Shown here one piece after another: positions 50,111-58,162 of a stretch of DNA of 63,642 nucleotides. Each line of letters starts with the position of its first letter. Positions within the stretch are counted from its first letter, which is position 1. Position numbers and translations under genes: made by a program. The notes beneath the pieces are model-generated. The model made no database searches. It saw nothing but the letters and a program-made list of their open reading frames with translations, and was not told the DNA's origin. The stretch comes from Deltaproteobacteria bacterium (GTDB lineage Bacteria; Myxococcota_A; Polyangia; Haliangiales; SHYZ01): positions 1-63,642 of the forward strand of contig JACQUZ010000145.1 of NCBI GenBank assembly GCA_016210055.1. Direction: 5' to 3'.

Positions 50111-51418
50111 GTGCCCCAAGGCGAGGCGCGTTCGATTCGGGTGAAGTGCGTTTCCTGGGAGCAGGTCGAGGCGCTCTATCAACGCAAGCTCAAGGGTGAC
50201 CTGCTGCTCATCCGCATGCCCATCCGGCCGGCGCTGGGCGACCTCGTGTCGGTCACCCTCGACCTGCCCAGCGGGCTGCTCTTCACGCTCGGTGGGCAGG
50301 TGACACGGCTGGGGGCTGCCGACAAGGACGGGAAATACGCCGTGGTACTCCAGCTTTCGCGGCCCGGAGACGAGGTGAGGGATAGGCTCAGCCGCTTGGT
50401 TACCGAAGCGGCCGAGGAGAACCCCGTGGTCGCCGTCAGGCCACCTATACCCGAGGCGGAACAGAGGCCCGCGTCGGCCTCCCAGAGCGTCGCGGATCGC
50501 GCCGCAACGGAGAGCGTCCGGCCTGTGCCGGTCTTCAAGATCGAGGACGTGCTCCCGGCAGAAAGAAGCGTGTACCTGTCCCTCGAACAGGCGAAGCGGC
50601 AGCTCCTTGGCCTAAAGACCCACGAGGTGCTCGGGATCGCATCGGACGCCGATCTGTCGGCCGTTCGGGGAGCGTACTTCGCCCTGGCGAAGACATACCA
50701 TCCGGACATCTTTGGTCGCTACAGGTCCAAAGCGGTGAGGGCGATCGCCGCCGAGGTGTTCCTGCATGTCAACCGTGCCTACGACCGATTGCGAGACGCG
50801 GCCCTCGCGCGTGGGGAGGAGCGGGTTCCGGGCCCTTCCGCGCATGGCAAGTGGGGGTGGCTAGTCCTTCCGGCGGACGACCGCGCAGCGGAGGACGCGG
50901 ATGTCATCGAGCTCCAGGCCGAGGACCCGAACGTCGAGCTCATGGGAGACCTCGTGCCAGGGGCGACCGCAGGAGGTCCAGGCGCAGGAGAGAGGGAGAA
51001 CCCGGTCGGCGGTGTGTTGCACGCACCGGCGCCACTCACCGAAGAGGATCTCTTCGACGACGTGAGCTTCAGCGAAGGGGATCGCGATTCCGGGGGAAGC
51101 TACAGGCCGGCAGGCGTGAGCGTGAAGGATAGCCTCGCTGACCAGGGGCAGCGGGCCATTGCGGCAGAGCGCTGGGAGGAAGCGCGGGAGCTCATCGCCG
51201 CGGCGCTCAAGGAGGAGCCGCGAAACCGGACCCTTCGGGCGCTGTACCACGTGGCCAGCGGGCAGGAGCTCAGAGCTCGTGGACGCGCTGCTGAGGCCAC
51301 CCTTCACTTCGAGACGGCGTTGGCCCACGACAGCGAGTGCGTCGAGGCTCGTCGAGCTCTTGGGCGGGAGCCCGAGAAAAAGGGGATCCTCAGGCGATTC
51401 TTTGATCGGCAGGCGTGA
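50111..51418 (+). CDS. PilZ-like / J-domain / TPR fusion protein
   Basis: A 435-aa three-part protein. Residues 1-100 resemble the N-terminal PilZ-like domain of the myxobacterial type (VSVTLDLPSGLLFTLGGQVT), but no RxxxR box is seen. Residues about 155-235 are a J domain with HPD in KTYHPDIFG. An acidic, Gly/Glu-rich linker leads to a C-terminal TPR pair (RWEEARELIAAALKEEPRN and AEATLHFETALAHDSECVEA). Such a fusion could tie a cyclic-di-GMP-type or related sensory fold to Hsp70 recruitment; this is inference. Starts two bases after the previous stop (GTG). Confidence 0.85.
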   Translation: MPQGEARSIRVKCVSWEQVEALYQRKLKGDLLLIRMPIRPALGDLVSVTLDLPSGLLFTLGGQVTRLGAADKDGKYAVVLQLSRPGDEVRDRLSRLVTEAAEENPVVAVRPPIPEAEQRPASASQSVADRAATESVRPVPVFKIEDVLPAERSVYLSLEQAKRQLLGLKTHEVLGIASDADLSAVRGAYFALAKTYHPDIFGRYRSKAVRAIAAEVFLHVNRAYDRLRDAALARGEERVPGPSAHGKWGWLVLPADDRAAEDADVIELQAEDPNVELMGDLVPGATAGGPGAGERENPVGGVLHAPAPLTEEDLFDDVSFSEGDRDSGGSYRPAGVSVKDSLADQGQRAIAAERWEEARELIAAALKEEPRNRTLRALYHVASGQELRARGRAAEATLHFETALAHDSECVEARRALGREPEKKGILRRFFDRQA

Positions 51419-51452
51419 GCCCGTAGGGCCCGCTTTGGGCCGTAGAGGAAAA

Positions 51453-53042
51453 ATGTCCGAGACGAGAAAAGCGCGCTCTATAGGGATCGATCTCGGGACC
51501 ACCAACTCCTGCGTGGCGACCATCGACGAGAAGGGGCGCCCGGAGATCCTAGAGAACCGGCAAGGGCAGCGCACGCTCCCGTCCATCGTGCATCTCGAAG
51601 GCGACTCACGCATCCTCGTGGGCGCGCCTGCCAAGCGGCAGGCAGTCACAAGGCCCAAGTCGACGTTTTTCGCCATGAAGCGCCTGATGGGCAGGCGCTT
51701 TCACGATCCAGAAGTGGAGCGCCTTCGCAAGGCCTTGCCTTTCGAGGTGGCCGAAGCGCCGAGCGGAGACGCGTGGGTCAGGCACGCCGACCGGCTGGTC
51801 TCGCCACAAGAGATCTCGGCCCACGTGCTTTTTGCGCTGCGCGATGTGGCGAGCGAGCGACTCGCTCACGAAGGCCCTTTCGAGGCGGTAATCACGGTCC
51901 CTGCCTACTTCGACGAGGTGCAGCGGCAGGCCACAAAGGACGCCGCCGCGATCGCGGGCCTGACGGTCCGTCGGCTCCTGAACGAGCCAACGGCGGCCGC
52001 TCTGGGCTACGGAGCGCACAAGTTTGGCGGAGGCCGGCTCGCCGTATGCGATTTGGGTGGGGGGACCTTCGACGTGAGCATCCTCAACGTGGAAGACGGG
52101 GCGTTCGAGGTGATTGCGACGGACGGCGACAGCGCGCTCGGGGGGGACGACTTCGACCTGCGGGTGGTGTCTCACTTGGCCGCCGAGCTTGAGGTCGAGC
52201 ATGGGTTCAGCGTGCTGGAAGACCCAGTCGCCTTGGGGCGTCTCCGCGAGGAGGCGGAGAAGGCCAAGCAAGCCCTCTCGGAGACCGCCGAGGGTTCCAT
52301 CGATATCCCGTTCTTGGGCACGGTGCGCGGCGCGCGGCTGGATTACCACCGGGTGCTCAAGCGGGGGGAGCTCGAGTCCTTTGCCGCAGACCTCATCGAG
52401 CGCCTCGAGGGTCCCTGCCTCGGCGCGCTGGCCGCAGCTGGGCTGCGTCCAGACGCTATTAGCCAGGTCCTCTTGGTGGGGGGAATGACCCGAATGCCTG
52501 CGGTCGCTCGCAAGCTCGAGAATGTGCTCGGCCGGCGCGCAGCAAGGAACACGAGTCCCGACGAGGCCGTGGCCATCGGAGCTGCTACCCAGTGTGCCAT
52601 TCTCGACGGACACGTGACTGACGTGGTGCTCCTTGACGTCACGTCGCGCGCCCTGGGAATCCATTCTGGAAACGGCAAGCTCGTTCCGATCATTCCGCGG
52701 AACGCGACGGTGCCGACGCGGGGATCGCGGATCCTCACCACCTCGGGAGACGACCAAGCTGAGCTTGCGATCGAGGTTTATCAGGGGGAAGACGTGGAAC
52801 TTGAGCGCAACCGTCACCTGTCGACGGTTGTCCTCGGTGAATTGCCCAAGACACGCGCGGGCGAGGTGATGGTCCTCGTGGACTTCACGGTGGATGTTGA
52901 TGGGATCTTGGGGATCTCGGCGCGCGAGCTGGGATCCTCCGTGCCGGTGAGCATTCAGGTCAAGGCCAGCTCGGGTCTTCCTCGCAGCGACGTCGATCGC
53001 CTGGCGAAGGAACGAGCTGCTTCTGGCCCGATAGAGCGTTGA
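51453..53042 (+). CDS. Second lid-less Hsp70 (DnaK-like) chaperone
   Basis: A 529-aa Hsp70 paralogue. The ATPase signatures IGIDLGTTNSCVATI, NEPTAAALGYG, CDLGGGTFDVSIL and LVGGMTRMPAVARK are intact, as is the substrate-binding beta domain (VDVDGILGISAREL). As in the upstream copy the helical lid is missing. The two differ widely in sequence, so duplication was not recent. The ATG at 51453 has AGAGGA upstream; a longer frame from 51159 lies in the previous gene. Its stop overlaps the next gene's ATG by one base (TGATG). Confidence 0.92.
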   Translation: MSETRKARSIGIDLGTTNSCVATIDEKGRPEILENRQGQRTLPSIVHLEGDSRILVGAPAKRQAVTRPKSTFFAMKRLMGRRFHDPEVERLRKALPFEVAEAPSGDAWVRHADRLVSPQEISAHVLFALRDVASERLAHEGPFEAVITVPAYFDEVQRQATKDAAAIAGLTVRRLLNEPTAAALGYGAHKFGGGRLAVCDLGGGTFDVSILNVEDGAFEVIATDGDSALGGDDFDLRVVSHLAAELEVEHGFSVLEDPVALGRLREEAEKAKQALSETAEGSIDIPFLGTVRGARLDYHRVLKRGELESFAADLIERLEGPCLGALAAAGLRPDAISQVLLVGGMTRMPAVARKLENVLGRRAARNTSPDEAVAIGAATQCAILDGHVTDVVLLDVTSRALGIHSGNGKLVPIIPRNATVPTRGSRILTTSGDDQAELAIEVYQGEDVELERNRHLSTVVLGELPKTRAGEVMVLVDFTVDVDGILGISARELGSSVPVSIQVKASSGLPRSDVDRLAKERAASGPIER

Positions 53043-54619
53043 TGCGAAAGCGGTCGCGTGAACAGGGGGCGCTGGGCAGGCGAATCGGCGTTCACGACCG
53101 CCGCAAGCTAGAGCTCAAGCTCGAATACCACCCTGGGCGGAGAAGCAAGAGCCGTTACGCGGTCGACGTGTTCATGTTCACGCCGAGCAGCCTGAACATC
53201 GCGCCGGACACCGTGCCACCAGAGGAGCTGTACGCTGATATTCACAACTACATGAGGCTCAAGACGCCCGTGCTCTCCTTCGCAGAGCTCGAGGCGCTTC
53301 CCACCTCACCGCTCCTCCGCGCCGAGGAGGAAGCCGCGCGTTGTGCGAAAGGGGCACCGCCGGGCCCGTTCATCTACGAGTGCAAGGTCTTCGCCTGCGT
53401 GGTGCGCGCGGCCTTGCGCGAAATCGTACCGATGGCAGAGCGCCCGGTCGGAAGTGGGCAGCTCGAGATCAATGCCCTGCGCGTCGACCTGGACGAGTTC
53501 GTGGAGAGGGCACGCTCGGTCCTTGTCCGGTTCCGCGCCCTGGAGTCGCGGGTCAGCGCGGCCAACTTCCCCAAGCGGGCCCAGGTCGCCCATTCCTTGG
53601 CCGACGAGTGGGCGAGCGTGTCGCTCGCCCAGGCGCTGCGAAACGTGATCGCCGTGCTCGAGCGTGCGGCCCAGGATACCACCCAATTGCGTCAGCACTT
53701 GGTTTCCTTCATCCTCGACGAGGAGCGATACCGACGGGACAGGGGGTACCCGTCGCTCCTCGACCCCGACTCGGACAACGAGGCGTACGTGTCTCGGGCG
53801 GGGCTCCTCAAGAAGTACTGCTCGAGCGCCCTGTTCCTGCAAATCAGGCGCACGGGCGCGCGCAGGCACTGGCAGGAGCTTTTCTACGCGATGGCTGCGG
53901 GAATCGCGATGGCGTTCGCCACCGTGGTGGCGTTCTGGGCCCAAGCTCATCACTCGTCTCTGGGCATGCGCCTGTTCGTGATTCTCGTGATCGCGTACAT
54001 GTTCAAGGACCGCCTGAAGGACGGCGCGCGGGCGTTCTTCACGAGGGTCCTCGAGCGGCACTTGTATGACCGGAAGACCACGATCGACGACCCGGCGGGT
54101 GGAAAGCTGGGCGCCTGCCGGGAGAAAATCGAATACATGCCTGCCATGCGGGTTCCTCGTGCCGTGCAGGAGCTCAGGCTCGAGGGCGCCAACCTCGACG
54201 TCCAAGCCGCCGAGCGGGACTTGCAAGAGAACGTCTACCACTATCGCAAGGAGATCTTCCTCATCTCCCATCGCGTCCTCGGGCGTCATGGCGGTTATGG
54301 GATCACCGACATCGTGCGCTTCCACGTGGCGCGCCTGCTCAAGGAGATGGACGAGCCGGACCAGGAGATCTTCTGGGTCGACCGGGACACGCTGCGCGTG
54401 ATCACGATCCGCGGCGCAAAGGTGTACCACGTGGATGTGGTGGTCCGCTTGGAGGCGGACGGTGAGCCTCCTTCGCTGACGCTCTTGCGCTTGGTCTTGG
54501 ACCGACGGGGAATCAAGCGGATCGAGCAGGTGGAGAAGGCTCGTCGCCCGGCGGCCAAGCGTGACGATACGCACGAAGCAGTCACGCTCAGGCTGCAAAG
54601 ACCGCAGGGGAGGAGGTAA
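53042..54619 (+). CDS. Hypothetical membrane protein of the Hsp70 cluster
   Basis: A 525-aa protein of unknown function. A basic N-terminal region with KLELKLEYHPGRRSKSRYAV and FMFTPSSLNIAP is followed by a helical stretch. Two hydrophobic segments occur at about 282-325 (AMAAGIAMAFATVVAFWAQA and MRLFVILVIAYMFKDRLKDG), then about 200 soluble residues with YHVDVVVRLEADG-like strands. No known domain is recognised. Start and stop overlap show it is co-translated with the second Hsp70, so it is a candidate client, membrane anchor or regulator of the chaperone pair. Confidence 0.78.
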   Translation: MRKRSREQGALGRRIGVHDRRKLELKLEYHPGRRSKSRYAVDVFMFTPSSLNIAPDTVPPEELYADIHNYMRLKTPVLSFAELEALPTSPLLRAEEEAARCAKGAPPGPFIYECKVFACVVRAALREIVPMAERPVGSGQLEINALRVDLDEFVERARSVLVRFRALESRVSAANFPKRAQVAHSLADEWASVSLAQALRNVIAVLERAAQDTTQLRQHLVSFILDEERYRRDRGYPSLLDPDSDNEAYVSRAGLLKKYCSSALFLQIRRTGARRHWQELFYAMAAGIAMAFATVVAFWAQAHHSSLGMRLFVILVIAYMFKDRLKDGARAFFTRVLERHLYDRKTTIDDPAGGKLGACREKIEYMPAMRVPRAVQELRLEGANLDVQAAERDLQENVYHYRKEIFLISHRVLGRHGGYGITDIVRFHVARLLKEMDEPDQEIFWVDRDTLRVITIRGAKVYHVDVVVRLEADGEPPSLTLLRLVLDRRGIKRIEQVEKARRPAAKRDDTHEAVTLRLQRPQGRR

Positions 54620-54757
54620 ACAACGTCACATCGATAGGTAGTCAAGCTGCGTGGGTAGCGCGTGGCAGGGCGAGGCGGCTTTGCCCGAGGGGGGGACGGA
54701 CGCCTTCCTTTGGTGCGCAGCCCAACGGCATCGTCCCTTTAGCCCCTTCACACCCGG

Positions 54758-56605
54758 CTACTCTTCCCTTGCGCTGCCGTCCCCACGGCCTCTTTGTGCC
54801 GCCCAAGCTTGCAGGCGCGCCGCCACGCGCGGGTCGCCGCCCAGGTCAGCCATGCGGCCAAAGAACTGCCCGGCACGCTGGTACTCCTTCTGCTTCATCG
54901 CGTGGGCGCCGGCGAGAAACGCGGCTTCCGGGGTCTCGTCACGTTCGACCAGTTTCCCAATATGTACGGTGAACGCCACATTGTCGCCGTGGGCGATCGC
55001 GAGCGCCGCCTGCGCGAGCTTGGTCCGGGTGCATGACCTACAGGACGCCTCTTGCCTGCGAAGCTCTGCGTCGGCTTCGGCCAGCCTTGGTCCCGAAATA
55101 GCAGGCAAGTCGCCAAGCCCCGCAGGATCGAGGTGGCGAAATCCATGGGACTCGGCAAGACGCAGGTTGCCCTGGCGGTCCACCCGCACGTAGATCAGCG
55201 CGCGATCGTCGAAGTACACCAGGCGCCACGTGCTCGGCGAAGCAGCTGCCTCTTGTGCCAGGGGGTTGTACCCGGTGATGAGCCAGGCCACGTCATGGGC
55301 GTCCGCAACCTGGCGGAGGGCCTCGGGCGATGACCCGGCGGCAAAGTAGCTCTCATAGAAACTCTCGGAATAGACTGACCACGCCCGCTGGTCGATGAAC
55401 ACCGGGTAGTCGCGCCCTAGGCAATGCATGAGAAAGCTGCCGAAATCGTAGTCGTTAAACATTAGCCCCACCGGACGCTCCGCGCGCACGAAGCGGCATG
55501 CGGCCTCTGGATAGACTCCTGGCTCGGGGCCTAGCCCCACGTCGCGGTGGATCCTCTTCACCCAGGCGAGGTCCCACGTCCCGAGGAGAAATGGGAGGGC
55601 AGCGAGCACTGGCCGTAGCGTCGAGACCAAGCCGAGCCTCCCCGCGATTCCTTTCGCGTGGGCCGCGAAAAGCGGCGCCGCAGCAAGCAGACCGTAGGTG
55701 GCAAACCGCCTGAATCGCCACGCCATGTACGTGAGGAGGAGGACGAAAAGGAATCTCCATGGGGAAAGGTTTTTTCGGCCGAGGACCGTCACGACGAGCA
55801 GCGCCGTGAACGTCACGTACAGAAGGGGTGATGCCTGGGGGGCATCAAAGGGGAGCCACTCGGTCGTGTGGGCGAGCCAGGTGGGCCGAAGAATGCGAAA
55901 CGCAAGAGGTGCGCGCACCCCCTCGGGGCTTGCGCACGTGGCGAGGAAGGCGAGCATCGGAAAGGCAAGCAGTGCCCCGAGTTGCCGCAAAGACCACGCC
56001 GAGCGAAGCCGGCCGATCGCGTGCTCCGCCCAGTAGAACCCGAGAGCTGCCAGGCCAATCCCCACAGAGCCATGCACGTTGGGCCACAGGGCGAGAATGG
56101 CGAGCGCGAACCCGAGGGTCCGTGGCCGCAAGGTCCGCTGGTGCTCGCCAAGGGCATGGAGGAGGGCGGCGAAAAGGAGGAGCGCGAACATCTCCGGGCG
56201 CAGGTACAGGTGGAACGCGACCTGCGCGAGCAAGAACAGCGCGATCGCCGCTGCGGCCCCTAACGAAAGGCCCAGGCGCGTCATCTCCGTGACGAGGAGC
56301 CACGTGGTCGCAGCCACGCAGGCGAACCTCACGAGGTAACAAGCCGGAAGTCCCCCAGCGCGAAACGCCAAGGCGAACAGCACGTCGGCAAGCCACGACG
56401 ACACGAACATGGGCTGTCCGCGAAACGTGTGCGAGAGGGTATCGGTCGAAAGGATCTCGCGGCGACCTAGGATTTCCTCTCCCAGCACCACGTGCCAATG
56501 GAAGTCGAGGGAGAAATCCCGTACGAACCCCACGGCGAGGCAGGCCAGCGTGAGCGTCCCGAGCGCGAGCCAGGCTTGGACAGCGCGAATGGATGCGCGG
56601 GGCAT
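54758..56605 (-). CDS. Polytopic membrane protein, GT-C-like
   Basis: A 615-aa protein with about ten hydrophobic helices in the first 380 residues and a soluble C-terminal part that ends in a TPR-like helix pair. The N-terminal pattern (DFHWHVVLGEEILGRREI, STDTLSHTFRGQPMFVSSWL) matches a common bacterial family with the layout of lipid-linked-sugar-dependent (GT-C fold) glycosyltransferases, with acidic residues in the first outer loop. Donor and acceptor are unknown. The stretch GLMFNDYDFGSFLMHCLGRD is typical of the same family. Isolated between a 138-base spacer and the next minus-strand gene. Confidence 0.75.
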   Translation of the reverse strand: MPRASIRAVQAWLALGTLTLACLAVGFVRDFSLDFHWHVVLGEEILGRREILSTDTLSHTFRGQPMFVSSWLADVLFALAFRAGGLPACYLVRFACVAATTWLLVTEMTRLGLSLGAAAAIALFLLAQVAFHLYLRPEMFALLLFAALLHALGEHQRTLRPRTLGFALAILALWPNVHGSVGIGLAALGFYWAEHAIGRLRSAWSLRQLGALLAFPMLAFLATCASPEGVRAPLAFRILRPTWLAHTTEWLPFDAPQASPLLYVTFTALLVVTVLGRKNLSPWRFLFVLLLTYMAWRFRRFATYGLLAAAPLFAAHAKGIAGRLGLVSTLRPVLAALPFLLGTWDLAWVKRIHRDVGLGPEPGVYPEAACRFVRAERPVGLMFNDYDFGSFLMHCLGRDYPVFIDQRAWSVYSESFYESYFAAGSSPEALRQVADAHDVAWLITGYNPLAQEAAASPSTWRLVYFDDRALIYVRVDRQGNLRLAESHGFRHLDPAGLGDLPAISGPRLAEADAELRRQEASCRSCTRTKLAQAALAIAHGDNVAFTVHIGKLVERDETPEAAFLAGAHAMKQKEYQRAGQFFGRMADLGGDPRVAARLQAWAAQRGRGDGSAREE

Positions 56606-56634
56606 GGACTACCCGAGTATACGGGGGGACGCAG

Positions 56635-56892
56635 TTATAGGGACAGCGAGGATCCGGCGTGGGACGCGCGCAAGAGCTCCGCCACGTGCCCCCAGAGCGC
56701 CGACGCCGTTGGGAGATCCGACGCGGCGAGCCGACCGACACGTTCGGCCAGGGTCGAAAGGACTGGGTTGAGCCTCGGGGCGAGCGCCCTCGCGACCCGC
56801 GAGAGCGCCTCCTCGTCGCCGTGTGCACAGGCCCAGTCCCCCGCGTGGAGCAACTGCCACAACTCGGGATCGCGCCTCATGGCGGAGGACAT
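56635..56892 (-). CDS. Small hypothetical protein
   Basis: An 85-aa helical protein (from MSSAMRRDPELWQLLHAG) with ADLPTASALWGHVAEL-type amphipathic helices and no recognised motif. Third-position GC and amino-acid balance look coding; the open frame extends to 57000, but that extension is Cys/Pro-rich and unlikely to be translated. A second Met at 56880 is an alternative start. Stop lies 29 bases before the membrane-protein start codon on the same strand, so the two may be co-transcribed. Confidence 0.5.
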   Translation of the reverse strand: MSSAMRRDPELWQLLHAGDWACAHGDEEALSRVARALAPRLNPVLSTLAERVGRLAASDLPTASALWGHVAELLRASHAGSSLSL

Positions 56893-57099
56893 CGCGGCGA
56901 GCCGCAGGCAAGCGCAAGGGGTACCGCAGGACACGAGCTTTGGTGGCACGCGAAGGAACTCAACATGGCTACCACATAGGTGCCGCGTGGTGCCGCGCAA
57001 GGTTAAGGCGAAGAGGGCGCGTGAAGCCGTGCGCGTCTGTCAGGTCTTCGACGACAGGATGGCGCTCGCGACGGTCTTCCTCGACGCTGGCGCACGTGG

Positions 57100-57438
57100 C
57101 TATGCGACTTCGTTGGATCTTGGCGGCCTCGGGGATCTCGGTTGTTGATGTTGTCGTGGTGTGCTCCGCCTTGTCTTCTTGCTGGGGCGCCCCCGACGTG
57201 GCTCGGGCAAGCGCCTGAAGCGAAGAAGCCGACCAGGGCCCACGTGCAACGCGTCGGCGAGCCGAACAAGCACGTCGACGCTCATGCCGGTCCTCGCCGC
57301 TTCAATCTTCTGGAGGAACCTGAGGTCCACGCCCGACGCCTCGGCCAACGTTTCCTGGGTCATTTGGCGCTGGCTGCGCAACGATTTCACGTTGGCGGCA
57401 ATTGACTCCAGCACTCTAGTGACCCGCTCGTTGGGCAT
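57100..57438 (-). CDS. XRE-family transcriptional regulator
   Basis: A 112-aa protein with one helix-turn-helix domain of the Cro/CI (XRE) type at about 10-70: VKSLRSQRQMTQETLAEASG, then LRFLQKIEAARTGMSVDVL and LADALHVGPGRLL. A basic, Arg/Pro/Ser-rich tail follows with no sensor domain. The 5' end of the gene, including its start codon, is repeated imperfectly 66 bases upstream, and a tandem 22-bp repeat lies in the same spacer. Those sites may be its own operators. It is divergent from the response regulator. Confidence 0.88.
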   Translation of the reverse strand: MPNERVTRVLESIAANVKSLRSQRQMTQETLAEASGVDLRFLQKIEAARTGMSVDVLVRLADALHVGPGRLLRFRRLPEPRRGRPSKKTRRSTPRQHQQPRSPRPPRSNEVA

Positions 57439-57530
57439 GAAAGCTGCGCCGTGGCCGCGAAGTTCTTCTCATGCCCGGGCTCCAGCGACCCGCTCGTTGG
57501 GCATGAGAGCTGCGCTGCAGCCGCGACGCC
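57421..57530. repeat. 66-bp-spaced direct repeat covering the xre start codon
   Basis: GACCCGCTCGTTGGGCATGA plus AAGCTGCGC at 57421-57449 recurs at 57487-57515 with a single mismatch, and the similarity continues weakly into CCGCGA. On the minus strand each copy holds ATGCCCAACGAGCGGGTC, so the start region of the XRE gene is present twice. Only the inner copy leads into the full gene. Confidence 0.75.
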
Positions 57531-57541
57531 TTTTTTCAATT

Positions 57542-57585
57542 AAATACCGCCCTATAAGCGCCCAAATAACGCCCTATAAGCGCGA
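57542..57585. promoter_or_regulatory. Tandem 22-bp operator-like repeat
   Basis: AAATANCGCCCTATAAGCGC occurs twice, at 57542-57561 and 57564-57583, with start-to-start spacing of 22 bases, about two helical turns. It lies in the AT-richer part of the spacer between the XRE regulator and the response regulator. Same-face binding of two regulator dimers would be expected. Which protein binds is unknown. Confidence 0.6.
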
Positions 57586-57679
57586 TTTACTTGACGGTAG
57601 AAGGTGCCGATCGCGATCATCTGTGCGCTTGGTGGGAACCGACGCTTGGTTCACGCGAAACGAGGAGGAGGCCAAGGCA

Positions 57680-58102
57680 ATGGGGCCCTACCGTGGGGCG
57701 GGAAGAGTGGTCGCAAGGGCAGCGGCGGGGCTACCGCTGATCTTGGTCGTCGAGGACGATCCCGACATTCGGGAAACCCTTGCCGAGATCCTGCGCGATC
57801 ACGGCTACCAGGTGGCCTGCGCGCCTAACGGACTCGACGCCCTGGGCCGCCTAGAGGCGGCACCCACGCCCGCCGCGATTATCCTGGACCTCGTGATGCC
57901 GGTCATGGATGGGTGGCGGTTCAGGGCTGCGCAACTTGGCGACCCCCGTTTCGCCGAGATCCCGGTGATTGTCACGTCGGCCAGCGCGAACAAGAGCAGC
58001 GTTCCCGGGGGGGCCGCCACGTTCTTGCCCAAGCCGGTGCAGTTGGACCAGCTCTTCGCTGCTATCGAGCGCTGCGTGACCCGATGCGCACCGGAACCAT
58101 AG
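57680..58102 (+). CDS. Single-domain response regulator
   Basis: A 140-aa stand-alone receiver. The acidic pair is in LILVVEDDPDIRE, the phospho-acceptor Asp in IILDLVMPVMDGW, the switch Ser/Thr in VIVTSASANK and the conserved Lys in FLPKPVQLDQL. About 15 basic residues precede the domain. The ATG at 57680 has GAGGAGG upstream; an open frame running back to 57161 is not coding. No output domain is attached, so it must signal through another protein. A GH5 lipoprotein follows 60 bases downstream. Confidence 0.9.
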   Translation: MGPYRGAGRVVARAAAGLPLILVVEDDPDIRETLAEILRDHGYQVACAPNGLDALGRLEAAPTPAAIILDLVMPVMDGWRFRAAQLGDPRFAEIPVIVTSASANKSSVPGGAATFLPKPVQLDQLFAAIERCVTRCAPEP

Positions 58103-58162
58103 AAAAGCCTCGACCAAAAAGCTCGCCTGCAAGAGTGGTAGATTCACCGGCCAGAGGCTCAC

